Shown here one piece after another: positions 43,444-52,475 of a stretch of DNA of 54,305 bases. This DNA is from Oligoflexia bacterium (GTDB lineage: Bacteria > Bdellovibrionota > UBA1018). Each line of letters begins with the position of its first letter. Within the stretch, counting starts at the first letter, position 1. Where the stretch lies: positions 1-54,305 of the forward strand of contig JACMNQ010000074.1 in the NCBI GenBank assembly GCA_014378465.1. The letters run 5' to 3'. The translations under genes and the position numbers were made by a program. The notes under the pieces are model-generated. The model was not told the origin of the DNA and did no database searches. It saw only the letters and a list, made by a program, of their open reading frames with translations.

Positions 43444-45079
43444 TACCCCAAAAGGTGAATTGCAGATTCGCAGGGCGCTCATCACGGTGTCGGACAAGAC
43501 TGGCGTGGTGGATCTGGCGAAGGCTCTGATCAGGAGTGGTGCTGAAATCGTGGCGACGGGCAAGACGGCCGAACTCATCGTGAAAGCCGGAATTGCAGTC
43601 ACACCGATCGAAAAAGTTTCGGGCAGTCCGGAAGCATTTCAGGGTCGCATGAAGACGCTTTCATTTCCAGTCTGCAGCGGGATTCTCTATCGCCGCGGCG
43701 ATGAGAAGGATGAGGCGGATCTCAAGAAACTGTCGATCACTCCGATCGACTGTGTCGTCGTGAATTTTTATCCTTTCGAAGCCGCTGCCGCTCGAGACGG
43801 GATCACGCCGGAAGCCTTGATCGAAGAAGTGGATGTGGGAGGACCGACGCTGGTGCGGGCAGCCGCCAAGAATGCACCGGATGTACTGGTGCTCACGGAT
43901 CCTCTTCAGTACGCGCGCGTGATTGAGGAGCTCGGTCAGAATGAGACCGTGATGCATTCGACCGCGCAGGAGTTCGCAGGTGTCGCCTGGAACAAGATCC
44001 TCAAGTACGATCAGGCCATCGCTGACAAGCTTGGCCAGGGTCGCAGCACTCGCAAACTTCGCTACGGCGAAAATCCCCACCAGAAAGCGGAACTGCAGTT
44101 TGACCCGGACGGTCCGATTGATTGGGATTCAAAGCTCACTCCTCAGGAACTCTCCTACAACAACATCTGGGATCTGAGTTCCGCTTACGCGCTTGCAAGT
44201 GATCTGCGTGAAATCGCTCCTGACTCCACCGGCGTCGTGATCGTCAAGCACAACAATCCTTGCGGCGTGAGTCTGTTGCCGCGAACAGCGAAGGCGGCTG
44301 GGACCACGAAGGTTGCCGTCAATGCCATCGGCGTGCCTGCCAACTCCAGTGATTCGGCTCAGAAACAGGCTCTTTTGAAAGCCTGGGAAGGGGACCCGGT
44401 CTCCGCATTCGGGGGCGTGCTCGTATTCACGGATCCCATCGAAGGCGACACCGCCCTCTGGCTCTCCGAAAAGTTCGTCGAGCTCATCGCCGCACCTGGA
44501 CTTCACGCTGAGCATCCCGCTCTCAAGATCCTCCTCGCGAGACGCAAGAATCTCAAAGCCGTGAGCATTCGCCGTTTTGGTGAGATGCCTGCCGAAACCC
44601 AGATGGCCGTGCCGGGTGGCAGACTCGTTCAGAGTTCGGATACCGGCAATCAGGATCCGCTTCGCTCCGTGACGAAGACTCCTTGGCCGGAGAACAGGAC
44701 GCAGCTCGCGCGGTTTGGAATCGCCGTCACTCGCGCTTTGAAATCCAATGCGGTCGCGCTGGTCCGGGAATCTTCACAGGGAGATTTTCAGCTCATCGGC
44801 GCTGGCCAAGGTCAACCAAACCGGATCGAAGCGCTCGAGAAACTCGCGATCCCGCGTGCCCTTGGCGTGCTGAAGGAAATCGGCGGCAAGATCTCTGAGT
44901 GCATTCTGATCAGTGATGCATTTTTTCCGTTCCGTGATACAGTCGATGCCGCCCACCAGGCGGGCATCAGGTACATCATTCAGCCGGGGGGCAGCCTCAA
45001 GGACGTTGATTCGGTTTTGGCCTGCGATGAAACCGGAATCTGCATGGCCTTCACGGGCGTCAGGCACTTCAAACACTAA
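43433..45079 (+). CDS. purH: Bifunctional AICAR formyltransferase / IMP cyclohydrolase
   Basis: I take GTG 43433, behind AGGAGG inside the purQ end (11-base overlap), for a protein of about 548 residues. The N-terminal cyclohydrolase (MGS-like) domain shows RALITVSDKTGVVDLAKAL, ATGKTAELI, FQGRMKTLSF and VVNFYPFEA. The formyltransferase part has LRYGENPHQKAE, SYNNIWDLSSAYAL, VIVKHNNPCGVS (catalytic Lys-His) and SDAFFPFRD, with IQPGGSLKD at the end. It catalyses the last two steps to IMP. The insert after KHNNPCGV (roughly residues 285-310) is longer than usual. Confidence 0.95.
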   Translation: MRSDTPKGELQIRRALITVSDKTGVVDLAKALIRSGAEIVATGKTAELIVKAGIAVTPIEKVSGSPEAFQGRMKTLSFPVCSGILYRRGDEKDEADLKKLSITPIDCVVVNFYPFEAAAARDGITPEALIEEVDVGGPTLVRAAAKNAPDVLVLTDPLQYARVIEELGQNETVMHSTAQEFAGVAWNKILKYDQAIADKLGQGRSTRKLRYGENPHQKAELQFDPDGPIDWDSKLTPQELSYNNIWDLSSAYALASDLREIAPDSTGVVIVKHNNPCGVSLLPRTAKAAGTTKVAVNAIGVPANSSDSAQKQALLKAWEGDPVSAFGGVLVFTDPIEGDTALWLSEKFVELIAAPGLHAEHPALKILLARRKNLKAVSIRRFGEMPAETQMAVPGGRLVQSSDTGNQDPLRSVTKTPWPENRTQLARFGIAVTRALKSNAVALVRESSQGDFQLIGAGQGQPNRIEALEKLAIPRALGVLKEIGGKISECILISDAFFPFRDTVDAAHQAGIRYIIQPGGSLKDVDSVLACDETGICMAFTGVRHFKH

Positions 45080-45093
45080 AAGGGGTTCTTCAG

Positions 45094-46149
45094 ATGGCGA
45101 AACTCAATTATGCCGATGCCGGCGTTGACCGTGAAGCAGCCGACCGATTGGTCGGAAAAATCGCGGGACTCGCGAAGTCGACGTTGAACAAGAGGGTCAA
45201 ATCCTCTGTCGGGGGATATGCTTCGCTCTTTGAGCTCGACAAGAAGAGGTGGCTGGCCGCTTCGACCGATGGTGTGGGAACCAAATTGAAACTCGCTTTT
45301 GAACTCGGCAGGCACGATACGATCGGCATTGATCTCGTCGCGATGTCGGTCAATGACCTCCTTTGCGTCGGAGCGGAGCCTCTGTTTTTCCTGGATTACT
45401 TCGCGACGGGAAAGCTCGACACGGGAGTCGCCGAAAAAGTTCTCGAAGGGATCGTCGCTGGTTGCCAGCAGGCGACCTGTGCATTGGTGGGCGGAGAAAC
45501 GGCCGAAATGCCGTCGATGTATGCTCCCGGTGAGTATGATCTGGCGGGTTTCGCCGTGGGTTTCGTGAAACCCAGGCACGTCCTTCCTTCGTCGGGTGCG
45601 AAAAAAGGCGTGAAGCCGGGCGATGTCCTGCTCGGGATCGGATCCAGTGGTTTTCACAGCAATGGTTACAGTCTGCTTCGCAAACTCCTGGAGCTCGATC
45701 CTTCGACCCCGGCTGAGAAAAAGAAAATCGCCGCTGAACTCCTCACGCCGACTCGAATCTACGCGAAGTCGCTGATGCCTCTGATCGAGAAGGATGCCTT
45801 CAAGGGTCTGGCTCACATCACGGGATCAGGTTTTCTGAACGTGCCGCGGATTTCGGAAAAAGTCAGTTACGAGATCACTTTGCCGCCCGCTTCAGAACTG
45901 CCTTCCATCTTTGGATGGATGAGGACTCAGAGCGGGCTGCCCCTCGAAGAACTCGCGCAGACTTTTAACCTGGGCATCGGGATGGTTTGCGCAGTATCCT
46001 CGAGCCAGGCCAGGGACGTGAGCCGCCGTCTGAAGAAGGCGGGCGAGAAGGTCTGGGAAATCGGCCGGGTCGTGAAATCAAAATCAGGAAAAGGTTCTCA
46101 GGTTCTGGTGACCGAGGGAACCGAGACCGTCACGCTGAATTATTCCTGA
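45094..46149 (+). CDS. purM: Phosphoribosylformylglycinamidine cyclo-ligase
   Basis: The 351-residue protein has the AIR synthetase order: YADAGVDREAADRLVGKI, AASTDGVGTKLKLA, GIDLVAMSVNDLLCVGAEPLFFLDY, LVGGETAEMPSMYAPGEYDLAGFAVG, LLGIGSSGFHSNGYSLLRK and AHITGSGFLNVPR. It closes the imidazole ring to AIR. ATG 45094 is 15 bases after purH, with AGGGG upstream. It is the last purine gene before the AddB-like helicase-nuclease subunit, which starts only about 50 bases later. Confidence 0.97.
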   Translation: MAKLNYADAGVDREAADRLVGKIAGLAKSTLNKRVKSSVGGYASLFELDKKRWLAASTDGVGTKLKLAFELGRHDTIGIDLVAMSVNDLLCVGAEPLFFLDYFATGKLDTGVAEKVLEGIVAGCQQATCALVGGETAEMPSMYAPGEYDLAGFAVGFVKPRHVLPSSGAKKGVKPGDVLLGIGSSGFHSNGYSLLRKLLELDPSTPAEKKKIAAELLTPTRIYAKSLMPLIEKDAFKGLAHITGSGFLNVPRISEKVSYEITLPPASELPSIFGWMRTQSGLPLEELAQTFNLGIGMVCAVSSSQARDVSRRLKKAGEKVWEIGRVVKSKSGKGSQVLVTEGTETVTLNYS

Positions 46150-46202
46150 AACCCGACCCACGATGGGGTTTCCATCGTTTTGAAGAGAAGGGATTGCGTT
46201 CA

Positions 46203-48986
46203 TTGCCTTTCACCGAAATCCTGTCTGCTCGAAAATTCAATGGCCTGCACTCCAAGACCTGGATCTGCGTGGGGCAGGGGTTCGCTCGTGAAGACATCAA
46301 GGAATACCTTCTCTCCCGGGGTCAGGGCTTCACACGTGAAGTGGTCACGACCCTGCAAGGGCTTTGCGTCCAGATCCTGAGTCCGGAGATTCCGGACCTG
46401 AAGACCAGAAGTCTCAATCCACTTGCGCGCCAGGAAGTGCTTCGGATGCTTCTGGCCGAACCCAAGATCAACGCGAAGTTGCCAGAGCTCAAGCGCCTTC
46501 GTCGTCAGAATGGTTTTTACAAGAAGCTCGATCGTTCCATTCAGGGCGGACGCATGAGTTTTGCTCATGCCGAAGAGCAGGCCGTTTACCGGGAACGTCT
46601 GAATCGGAGGGGAAACGCCGATTCAGAGGGTGATGAAAGGCGAGGAAACAGTGGCGATTTCGGAATCTCCCGCCCCGTGCGGGATGAGATCGAAGCGCTC
46701 GCGTTCGCTTACGAAACCTGGCTCTCGGCCAGTTCGCTTTTTGATCCGCCCCTCCTGCTTCGCAGGGCATCGGAACATCTGGAGCAGCTTTACGAATTGC
46801 CTTTCAGGGCGCCCGAAGAAATTCTCTATTTCACCGCAGTCGGGGCGGAAAGCCTGGAAGACAATTTCTGGTCGAGTCTCAAGCGCTTCACGACGATCAC
46901 GCGCATCGGACCGCTGGAAGATGTCGCTTCTGACGGGGCTTCAGAGCTTGCTGTTGAAATGAAGTGGGAAAAGTGGCACACGCTCGATGATGCTGCTGAT
47001 GCCCTGGCGGAAAAATTAAGTCTTCTGCAGTTGCAGGGGGAAGCAGTCAAGGATCACGCGATTCTCCTGGCCGACATCCCGCAAGTGCGCCGCACTCTCA
47101 AGCGCGCGCTGAAATCTTACGGGCTTGTGCTGGCTGACCCCCGCGACCCGACCCGGCTTCGCTGGGAAGAATCCGTCAAATGGGCGACCCAATCGCTCGA
47201 ACTCGTGGCGAGAAATTTTGAGCGCTCAAAAGTCGTGTCTTTTCTCAGGACGGATTATTCGGTCAAGGGGGATCCGCAGGAAGTGCCCGGCCTCATTCGT
47301 GAAATCAATGAGCGGGGTATCCGGCAAGGCCTGGAGGACTACCGCGGCGGCAAGCTCGCGCTGGTTCATCTCAAACTTTCCGAACTTGCAGGTCAGTTCA
47401 GTGGCAGAAAGTCCTGCCTCGAACTCGCGCAGGCCCATCTCCATTACCTTTCGCGTGAAATCTCCCAGCAGACCGCGGAGAATGCGAAGAATCTGCACTG
47501 GCTTCTCTCTTTTTTCGAACAGATCTGGAAACAGTTCAACCAGGATGTGGCGCTGATTGGAAACGGCGACCTCAAAGCGCCTCTGCTTTTCTGGCTTGAG
47601 CGCCTCACGGCCCGTCTGGATGAGGCTTCGCCGCCGGTGGAGCGCTCCAAGAATCACGAAGGTGTGCAGATTTTCAGACTGGGCCAGGCTCCACTTCAGG
47701 AAACCCGCCACCTCTGGTTCTTCGGGTTGTCGGCACGCTGGCTGGGTGGGGATGGGAGCGGGGACTACTGGTACTCCGAGCGCGAGCGCGAGATTCTCTC
47801 CGGGGAGTTTTCGATCCGGTCCTCGATCCAGGTCAGAAAAGAGCGCATCGCGCAGCTCAAGAGCTGGCTCAATCACTCTCAGGAAATCATGCTTCTTGAT
47901 GCCGAATACGACTGGGACGGAAGAGAGCGCGAAACTCTGCTGCCGGTACTGAAGGAACTCGGACTCTCCGGCGAAACCGTGATCCCGGTTTCCTGTGGCG
48001 CGCATTTGAACTGGAACCGCAGTCATCAGGCGCTGAGACCTCTGCCGCCGCTTCAATTTCAGCTGCCTTCGCTGCAGTCTCTGGGTCGCAAGGATATCCG
48101 CGCCACTGAACTCGACCGGTACAGCCGCTGTGAATTTCAAGGGCTTGCCGGCGGTCGCTGGAAACTCTGGGACGCGCGTGAGCCCGACTCCGAGCTCTGG
48201 CCTGACATTCGCGGCAATGTGCTCCATGCGGCAATCAAGGTCCTGATCGAAGCGCGAGACTCCGACGGCAACTTCGCGATCACTCCCGCTGAAGCGCTTG
48301 AAACTGCCTGGTCTGAGAAGCGGCCCGCGGGATTGCTGCGGGGCGATCGACTGGAACGTTACACCCGCGCCCGACTTCTGACGACGCTTCAGACGTTCTG
48401 TGAAAAGGAACGCGATTACGTGAAGCGCGCCCAGACCCAGGTGCACAGTCTCGAAGGGCCGCAGCTCAGGCTTGAATTTGATCACTTCAACATCATCGGG
48501 ATTCCTGATCGCATTGATTTGCACCCGGAAGGGATCTTCGTTCTGGACTACAAGACTTCGAGTGCGTTGCCTTCCGGAGCTGACATGCTGGATCTGGGTT
48601 ACCGGATGCAGTTGCCGTTTTACGCTCTGGCTGCGCAGAAGCAGCTCGGTCGCCCGGCGGTCGGAGTGCAGTTCGTCGAGCTGACTCGTAAAGGGGGCCG
48701 CGGTCACGGAATTTTCTTCAAGCATCTGAATGGAAAGAATCCAGGGCAGCTCACGAATACACGCTCCAAGCTCAACGTCACCGAAGCGGATGCTTCCGAA
48801 GTCTGGGCCCAGTGCGAGAAGCAGCTTGTGAGTCAGGCTGAACGGTATGCGGCTGGATATTTCAGCGTGAAGCCCAAGAAAGCGACGGAATGCCGGTCGT
48901 GCTTCTTTCGGGATCTCTGTGGCGAGCGCCGACTTTCAGGGGCGGAAGGTGATGCGGATGCAGCCGGGGAGGGTGCCGGATCATGA
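46203..48986 (+). CDS. addB: AddB-like exonuclease subunit with iron-sulfur RecB nuclease domain
   Basis: I place the start at TTG 46203 (AAGGGA ahead); TTG 46194 is an alternative. The 927-residue protein has an AddB-like body without a Walker A motif in its N-terminus, and a C-terminal PD-(D/E)XK domain. NVLHAAIKVL (His), GIPDRIDLHPEGIFVLDYKTSS (Asp and D-x-K) and YRMQLPFYALAA match RecB/Cas4-type nucleases. Cys643 (SRCEF) plus Cys897, Cys900 and Cys906 (ECRSCFFRDLC) fit the four-Cys iron-sulfur cluster that surrounds the nuclease in AddB. With the next gene it should form a helicase-nuclease for double-strand break repair. The middle region is diverged. Confidence 0.82.
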   Translation: MPFTEILSARKFNGLHSKTWICVGQGFAREDIKEYLLSRGQGFTREVVTTLQGLCVQILSPEIPDLKTRSLNPLARQEVLRMLLAEPKINAKLPELKRLRRQNGFYKKLDRSIQGGRMSFAHAEEQAVYRERLNRRGNADSEGDERRGNSGDFGISRPVRDEIEALAFAYETWLSASSLFDPPLLLRRASEHLEQLYELPFRAPEEILYFTAVGAESLEDNFWSSLKRFTTITRIGPLEDVASDGASELAVEMKWEKWHTLDDAADALAEKLSLLQLQGEAVKDHAILLADIPQVRRTLKRALKSYGLVLADPRDPTRLRWEESVKWATQSLELVARNFERSKVVSFLRTDYSVKGDPQEVPGLIREINERGIRQGLEDYRGGKLALVHLKLSELAGQFSGRKSCLELAQAHLHYLSREISQQTAENAKNLHWLLSFFEQIWKQFNQDVALIGNGDLKAPLLFWLERLTARLDEASPPVERSKNHEGVQIFRLGQAPLQETRHLWFFGLSARWLGGDGSGDYWYSEREREILSGEFSIRSSIQVRKERIAQLKSWLNHSQEIMLLDAEYDWDGRERETLLPVLKELGLSGETVIPVSCGAHLNWNRSHQALRPLPPLQFQLPSLQSLGRKDIRATELDRYSRCEFQGLAGGRWKLWDAREPDSELWPDIRGNVLHAAIKVLIEARDSDGNFAITPAEALETAWSEKRPAGLLRGDRLERYTRARLLTTLQTFCEKERDYVKRAQTQVHSLEGPQLRLEFDHFNIIGIPDRIDLHPEGIFVLDYKTSSALPSGADMLDLGYRMQLPFYALAAQKQLGRPAVGVQFVELTRKGGRGHGIFFKHLNGKNPGQLTNTRSKLNVTEADASEVWAQCEKQLVSQAERYAAGYFSVKPKKATECRSCFFRDLCGERRLSGAEGDADAAGEGAGS

Positions 48987-51900
48987 GCGAAGTTCACGCC
49001 GAAATTGACGGAGCGCCTGAGGCGATCCGCCTGTCCAATGAACAGCAACGCGTCGTCGACACCTGGGATCAGGGTATGGCGGTCCTTGCAGGCGCCGGGT
49101 CCGGCAAGACTTCCACTCTCGTCGTGAAGTGTGCCGAACTTCTGAAGCGCAACCCCAAGGCACGCTTCGCCGCGGTTTCCTTCACCGAAAAATCCGCGCG
49201 TGATCTGAAGAACAAACTTTCTCAAAAACTTTCCCTCAATCAGGATGGCGGCGCGCTCAGCGGTCACTGGGTCATGACGATTCATGGGCTCTGCGGCGCG
49301 ATCATCAAGGAATACCCGCGCGAAGCGGGCTTCGACGGCGAAGAAACGATGCTTTCTGAAACGGAAGCTCAGCTTCTCTGGGAGCGGGCGTGTGAAGGCC
49401 TCTGGTTTGAAGAATTGCCGCCCACGATCTTTCAGGCCCTCGAACGTCTCCTGGACCGGGAGAGTCGAACGTCTCTTTCAGATCTCCTGCAGCGCTTGAG
49501 AAATCTCGCTTCTTTCGGTGTCATGCATTCCCTGCTGGAAGGCGAATCGGCGACTGCGGACTCACGCGCTTTGCGCGAAGTGGGACTCTATGTTCTCGAA
49601 CGCTATGATCGCCTAAAAAAGCGCAGGGGTGCGGTGGATTTCAATGATCTGGAGCGAGGGGCGGAGCGGGCTCTGGAGTTTCCAGAAATTCAGGCGGAGT
49701 ACCAGAGGCGTTTTGATCTGATCATGGTGGATGAGTTCCAGGACACCAATCCCATTCAGGCAAAGATCATCTGGAACCTCGTGCGTAAAAACGCGACGAA
49801 TCTCTGTGTGGTCGGAGACCCCAAGCAGTCCATCTACCGCTTCCGCGATGCGGACGTCAGCGTGTTCGAAGACTGCTGCAGTCGCTTGCCGGTGACGGTT
49901 TCACTCACTGCGAATTTCAGAAGTCGTCCGGGCATCATCGAGTTCTGCAATCAGGTGTGCGAGCCCGCGTTCGAAGCTTCAGCGATGCAGTACCAGGCTC
50001 TTGAAGCGAAGAAGGAGCCGAGCGCGGAGTTCGATCCCGTGGTCAGGCTCAATGCGCTCAGCCCTCAGGATCTGGGGATTTGGGTGAGGAGTGAAATGGA
50101 CCGCGGTGTGCCGCTCTCCGACATGGCCCTTCTTCTCCGGAAGATCCGCGGAAATGAAAAATGGCTGAAAGCCCTCACGGCGGCTGGCATTCCGATCGCG
50201 GTGGAGAGCGGTGGACTTTTCTGGGACGATCCACGAGTTCGGGAGATGACGGCTTTTCTCAAGTGGTGGGACAATCCGGGCAATGAACTTTCGGGTGCGA
50301 TTTTTCTGCGCTCAACGTGGGTCGGAATCAATGATGAGACGCTGGACCTCTGGCGGAGGCTCGATCCGACCTGGCAAAAACCTTTTTTCGCTTCCGGACA
50401 TCCCATCGCTCAGGCCCTGCTCCCGTTCCAAAACAAGGCGATTGAGACGAGGCCTTCAGAACTCCTGATGGCACTTCTCATTTCACAGGAACTCGAAGAC
50501 GAACTCGGAGTGCCGCTTCTAGGCCTCTGGCACCGCGCCGAAGAGCTCTCGTCGATGCGACTGGATTTTCACGGAGTGGTTGCTGAATTCACGCTTTCGA
50601 TGGCTGAAACGCGGCGTGAAAAGACCGTTCCGCCGCCCCGCAATCAGGGACAGCTCATTGTCCTCACGTTGCATGGCGCGAAGGGGCTTGAATTTCCGCA
50701 TGTGATTCTCGTGGATTTGCCAGAGCGCGCGAGCAAGGCCTCAAATGCCCCACTTCTGTACTGGGACCGAACTCGCGGCGCTTACCTCGGCAAGCGGGAT
50801 GAAAACGGCGAACGCGAAAAGAAGGATCCCGTTGAGCTGGCGTGGAAGGAAGATGAAAAGAGGAAGAATCTTGCCGAGAGCAAGCGCCTGTTCTATGTCG
50901 CCGTGACTCGTGCCGAGGACCGCCTCGTTCTTGTGTGCCCGACCTCTCCGCCGCCTGATTCGAATGCAGCTGCTGATGCCGATGAATTGCTTCAACAAGT
51001 TGGCGCCGAGACGCCGACCGCCGAAGACCTTGCCCTCTATTACGAGAAGGACTTCTGGCGTGGTTGGATTGAGGCTTGTGGCGCGGTGACTGCCGAAGTC
51101 ACGACGCCGGAGCAGTTCGAATTGCAGCTTCCCGGTACTGCGCCGACTGGTGCCGAAGCGATGGCTGCAGAGTCAGTGATGGCTCCCGTTCGCCGACCCT
51201 CCGTGATCGCGCCCACTGTGCAACCGGTGAAGCGTCCCCGTCACAGCGTGACCGAGTGGACCACGCTCTCGCGCTGTCCGCGCGCTTATGAGTGGAATTT
51301 CATTCGCCCTGTCGTGGTGGACAAAGCGTTCCCACTTTCGGATGCGAAGAACGGGGGGGAACGAGAAGTCGGTCAGTGGACTTTCCCCCATGCAGAATTG
51401 AACAAAGGGGCAGAACAGGAAACCCATGAGTCTCAATTCACCGGGGGTACCGGATTCGCAGGAACAGTGGGGCTGGCGCAGAATGAACTGGGTACGCGAG
51501 TTCACGCATGTCTCGAGACGGGAAATGCGGAGGGCCTGCGGGAGCTCGAACGCGAAGTGGGTTCGGAACGATTTCAGGCTGCTCCTGTGATCGAGTGGAT
51601 GCAGAACTCGCCTGAAATGCAGGGTCCTTCAGAAGTCCCTTCGAGCGGCGAGGTTGGCCTCGGCGGCAATTCTGACCGCCAGGTCTTTCCAGAACTTGCT
51701 TTTGAAGTTCCGGTCGCCGGCGAAGTGCTGGTCGGCTCCATTGACCGGTTGACCGTGGATCAGGGTCATTACTCCATCATCGATTTCAAAGTCACTTCGA
51801 GGCCGAAAAGTGATGAAGACCTTCTCGAAGCTTACGAGACTCAGCTGCAGCTCTACCGAATGGCATTGCATATTCTGGAGCCTGACTCGATGGGGCACAC

Positions 51901-52108
51901 CGACGCGAAGCTGGTGAACATTTCCGCCAATCAGATTCAGACTGTCGAAGTGCCGCTGACTCTTGAGATGGACGCGCTCGAAACGCTTGCTCGACGGGCT
52001 TCGAGGATCGTGCAGGGTGAGGCAGGGGAGCCTGTTCCGGGCAAGCTGTGCCGGGTCTGCGATTTCAGGACGATGTGTCCCGAGGGCAGAGCTTACACAG
52101 CGGGTTAG
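48983..52108 (+). CDS. addA: AddA-like UvrD/Rep helicase-nuclease with its own Cys motif
   Basis: The 1041-residue protein starts inside the addB stop (ATGA). It carries all UvrD-type motifs: VLAGAGSGKTSTL (Walker A), MVDEFQDTNPIQ, VGDPKQSIYRFRD, LTLHGAKGLEFPHVILVDLP and FYVAVTRAEDRL. The C-terminal RecB nuclease domain has GTRVHACLE, GSIDRLTVDQGHYSIIDFKVTS and YETQLQLYRMAL. Unusually it also has Cys765 (SRCPRAYEW) and Cys1023, Cys1026, Cys1032 (CRVCDFRTMC), the same spacing as the iron-sulfur set in AddB, which classical AddA lacks. It is the DNA-unwinding motor of the pair. Confidence 0.9.
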   Translation: MSEVHAEIDGAPEAIRLSNEQQRVVDTWDQGMAVLAGAGSGKTSTLVVKCAELLKRNPKARFAAVSFTEKSARDLKNKLSQKLSLNQDGGALSGHWVMTIHGLCGAIIKEYPREAGFDGEETMLSETEAQLLWERACEGLWFEELPPTIFQALERLLDRESRTSLSDLLQRLRNLASFGVMHSLLEGESATADSRALREVGLYVLERYDRLKKRRGAVDFNDLERGAERALEFPEIQAEYQRRFDLIMVDEFQDTNPIQAKIIWNLVRKNATNLCVVGDPKQSIYRFRDADVSVFEDCCSRLPVTVSLTANFRSRPGIIEFCNQVCEPAFEASAMQYQALEAKKEPSAEFDPVVRLNALSPQDLGIWVRSEMDRGVPLSDMALLLRKIRGNEKWLKALTAAGIPIAVESGGLFWDDPRVREMTAFLKWWDNPGNELSGAIFLRSTWVGINDETLDLWRRLDPTWQKPFFASGHPIAQALLPFQNKAIETRPSELLMALLISQELEDELGVPLLGLWHRAEELSSMRLDFHGVVAEFTLSMAETRREKTVPPPRNQGQLIVLTLHGAKGLEFPHVILVDLPERASKASNAPLLYWDRTRGAYLGKRDENGEREKKDPVELAWKEDEKRKNLAESKRLFYVAVTRAEDRLVLVCPTSPPPDSNAAADADELLQQVGAETPTAEDLALYYEKDFWRGWIEACGAVTAEVTTPEQFELQLPGTAPTGAEAMAAESVMAPVRRPSVIAPTVQPVKRPRHSVTEWTTLSRCPRAYEWNFIRPVVVDKAFPLSDAKNGGEREVGQWTFPHAELNKGAEQETHESQFTGGTGFAGTVGLAQNELGTRVHACLETGNAEGLRELEREVGSERFQAAPVIEWMQNSPEMQGPSEVPSSGEVGLGGNSDRQVFPELAFEVPVAGEVLVGSIDRLTVDQGHYSIIDFKVTSRPKSDEDLLEAYETQLQLYRMALHILEPDSMGHTDAKLVNISANQIQTVEVPLTLEMDALETLARRASRIVQGEAGEPVPGKLCRVCDFRTMCPEGRAYTAG

Positions 52109-52475
52109 GATGGATCGATTTCATTTCATTCATGTTTTGGCCCCTCACTCTGAAGACTTCTGAGTGGACCTCAGCGTACAGTCTGTACGCTGAGGTCGGA
52201 AGAACGTCAGCCCTGAGAAGGGGCACTTTCGTGAATATTTGACGGGATTGAAGGAATCCAGTCCTGGAAAGTTCTGGTGCCCGGATCACTTTAACCCTTC
52301 GGTAGAAGAGCCCTTCATCGAGCTCGATCCAGAGAAACTCTGGCCAACCGAAGCCATTTCAGGGCGCGTCTGAGCCGGGTGGTTGATTTCTGTCTCACCT
52401 CAGGGCACCCCCCATGGACTGGAGATTATTAAATAATTGCCATTGAGTCCTAAAACCGCTACCGCACTGCTCAAT
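52109..52475. other. Intergenic gap with tandem palindromes after addA
   Basis: There is no convincing gene in this gap of about 367 bases. Its notable content is a pair of adjacent palindromes: an imperfect one at 52146-52166 and a perfect 14-bp stem with a 3-base loop at 52167-52197. Sequence from 52200 to 52475 shows nothing else I can support, apart from an ATTATTAAATAATTG AT-rich stretch near 52425 that may be promoter DNA. Confidence 0.5.
52167..52197. repeat. Perfect 14-bp inverted repeat downstream of addA
   Basis: GACCTCAGCGTACA (52167-52180) and TGTACGCTGAGGTC (52184-52197) are exact inverted copies around GTC. No T-tract follows on either strand, so simple rho-independent termination is doubtful. 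It follows directly on the imperfect CACTCTGAAG/CTTCTGAGTG palindrome. Confidence 0.9.

Noticed and set aside
47226..48725. A 499-residue minus-strand frame opposite addB
   Set aside because: It is a shadow of the AddB-like gene, with Arg/Gln-rich translation and no domain.
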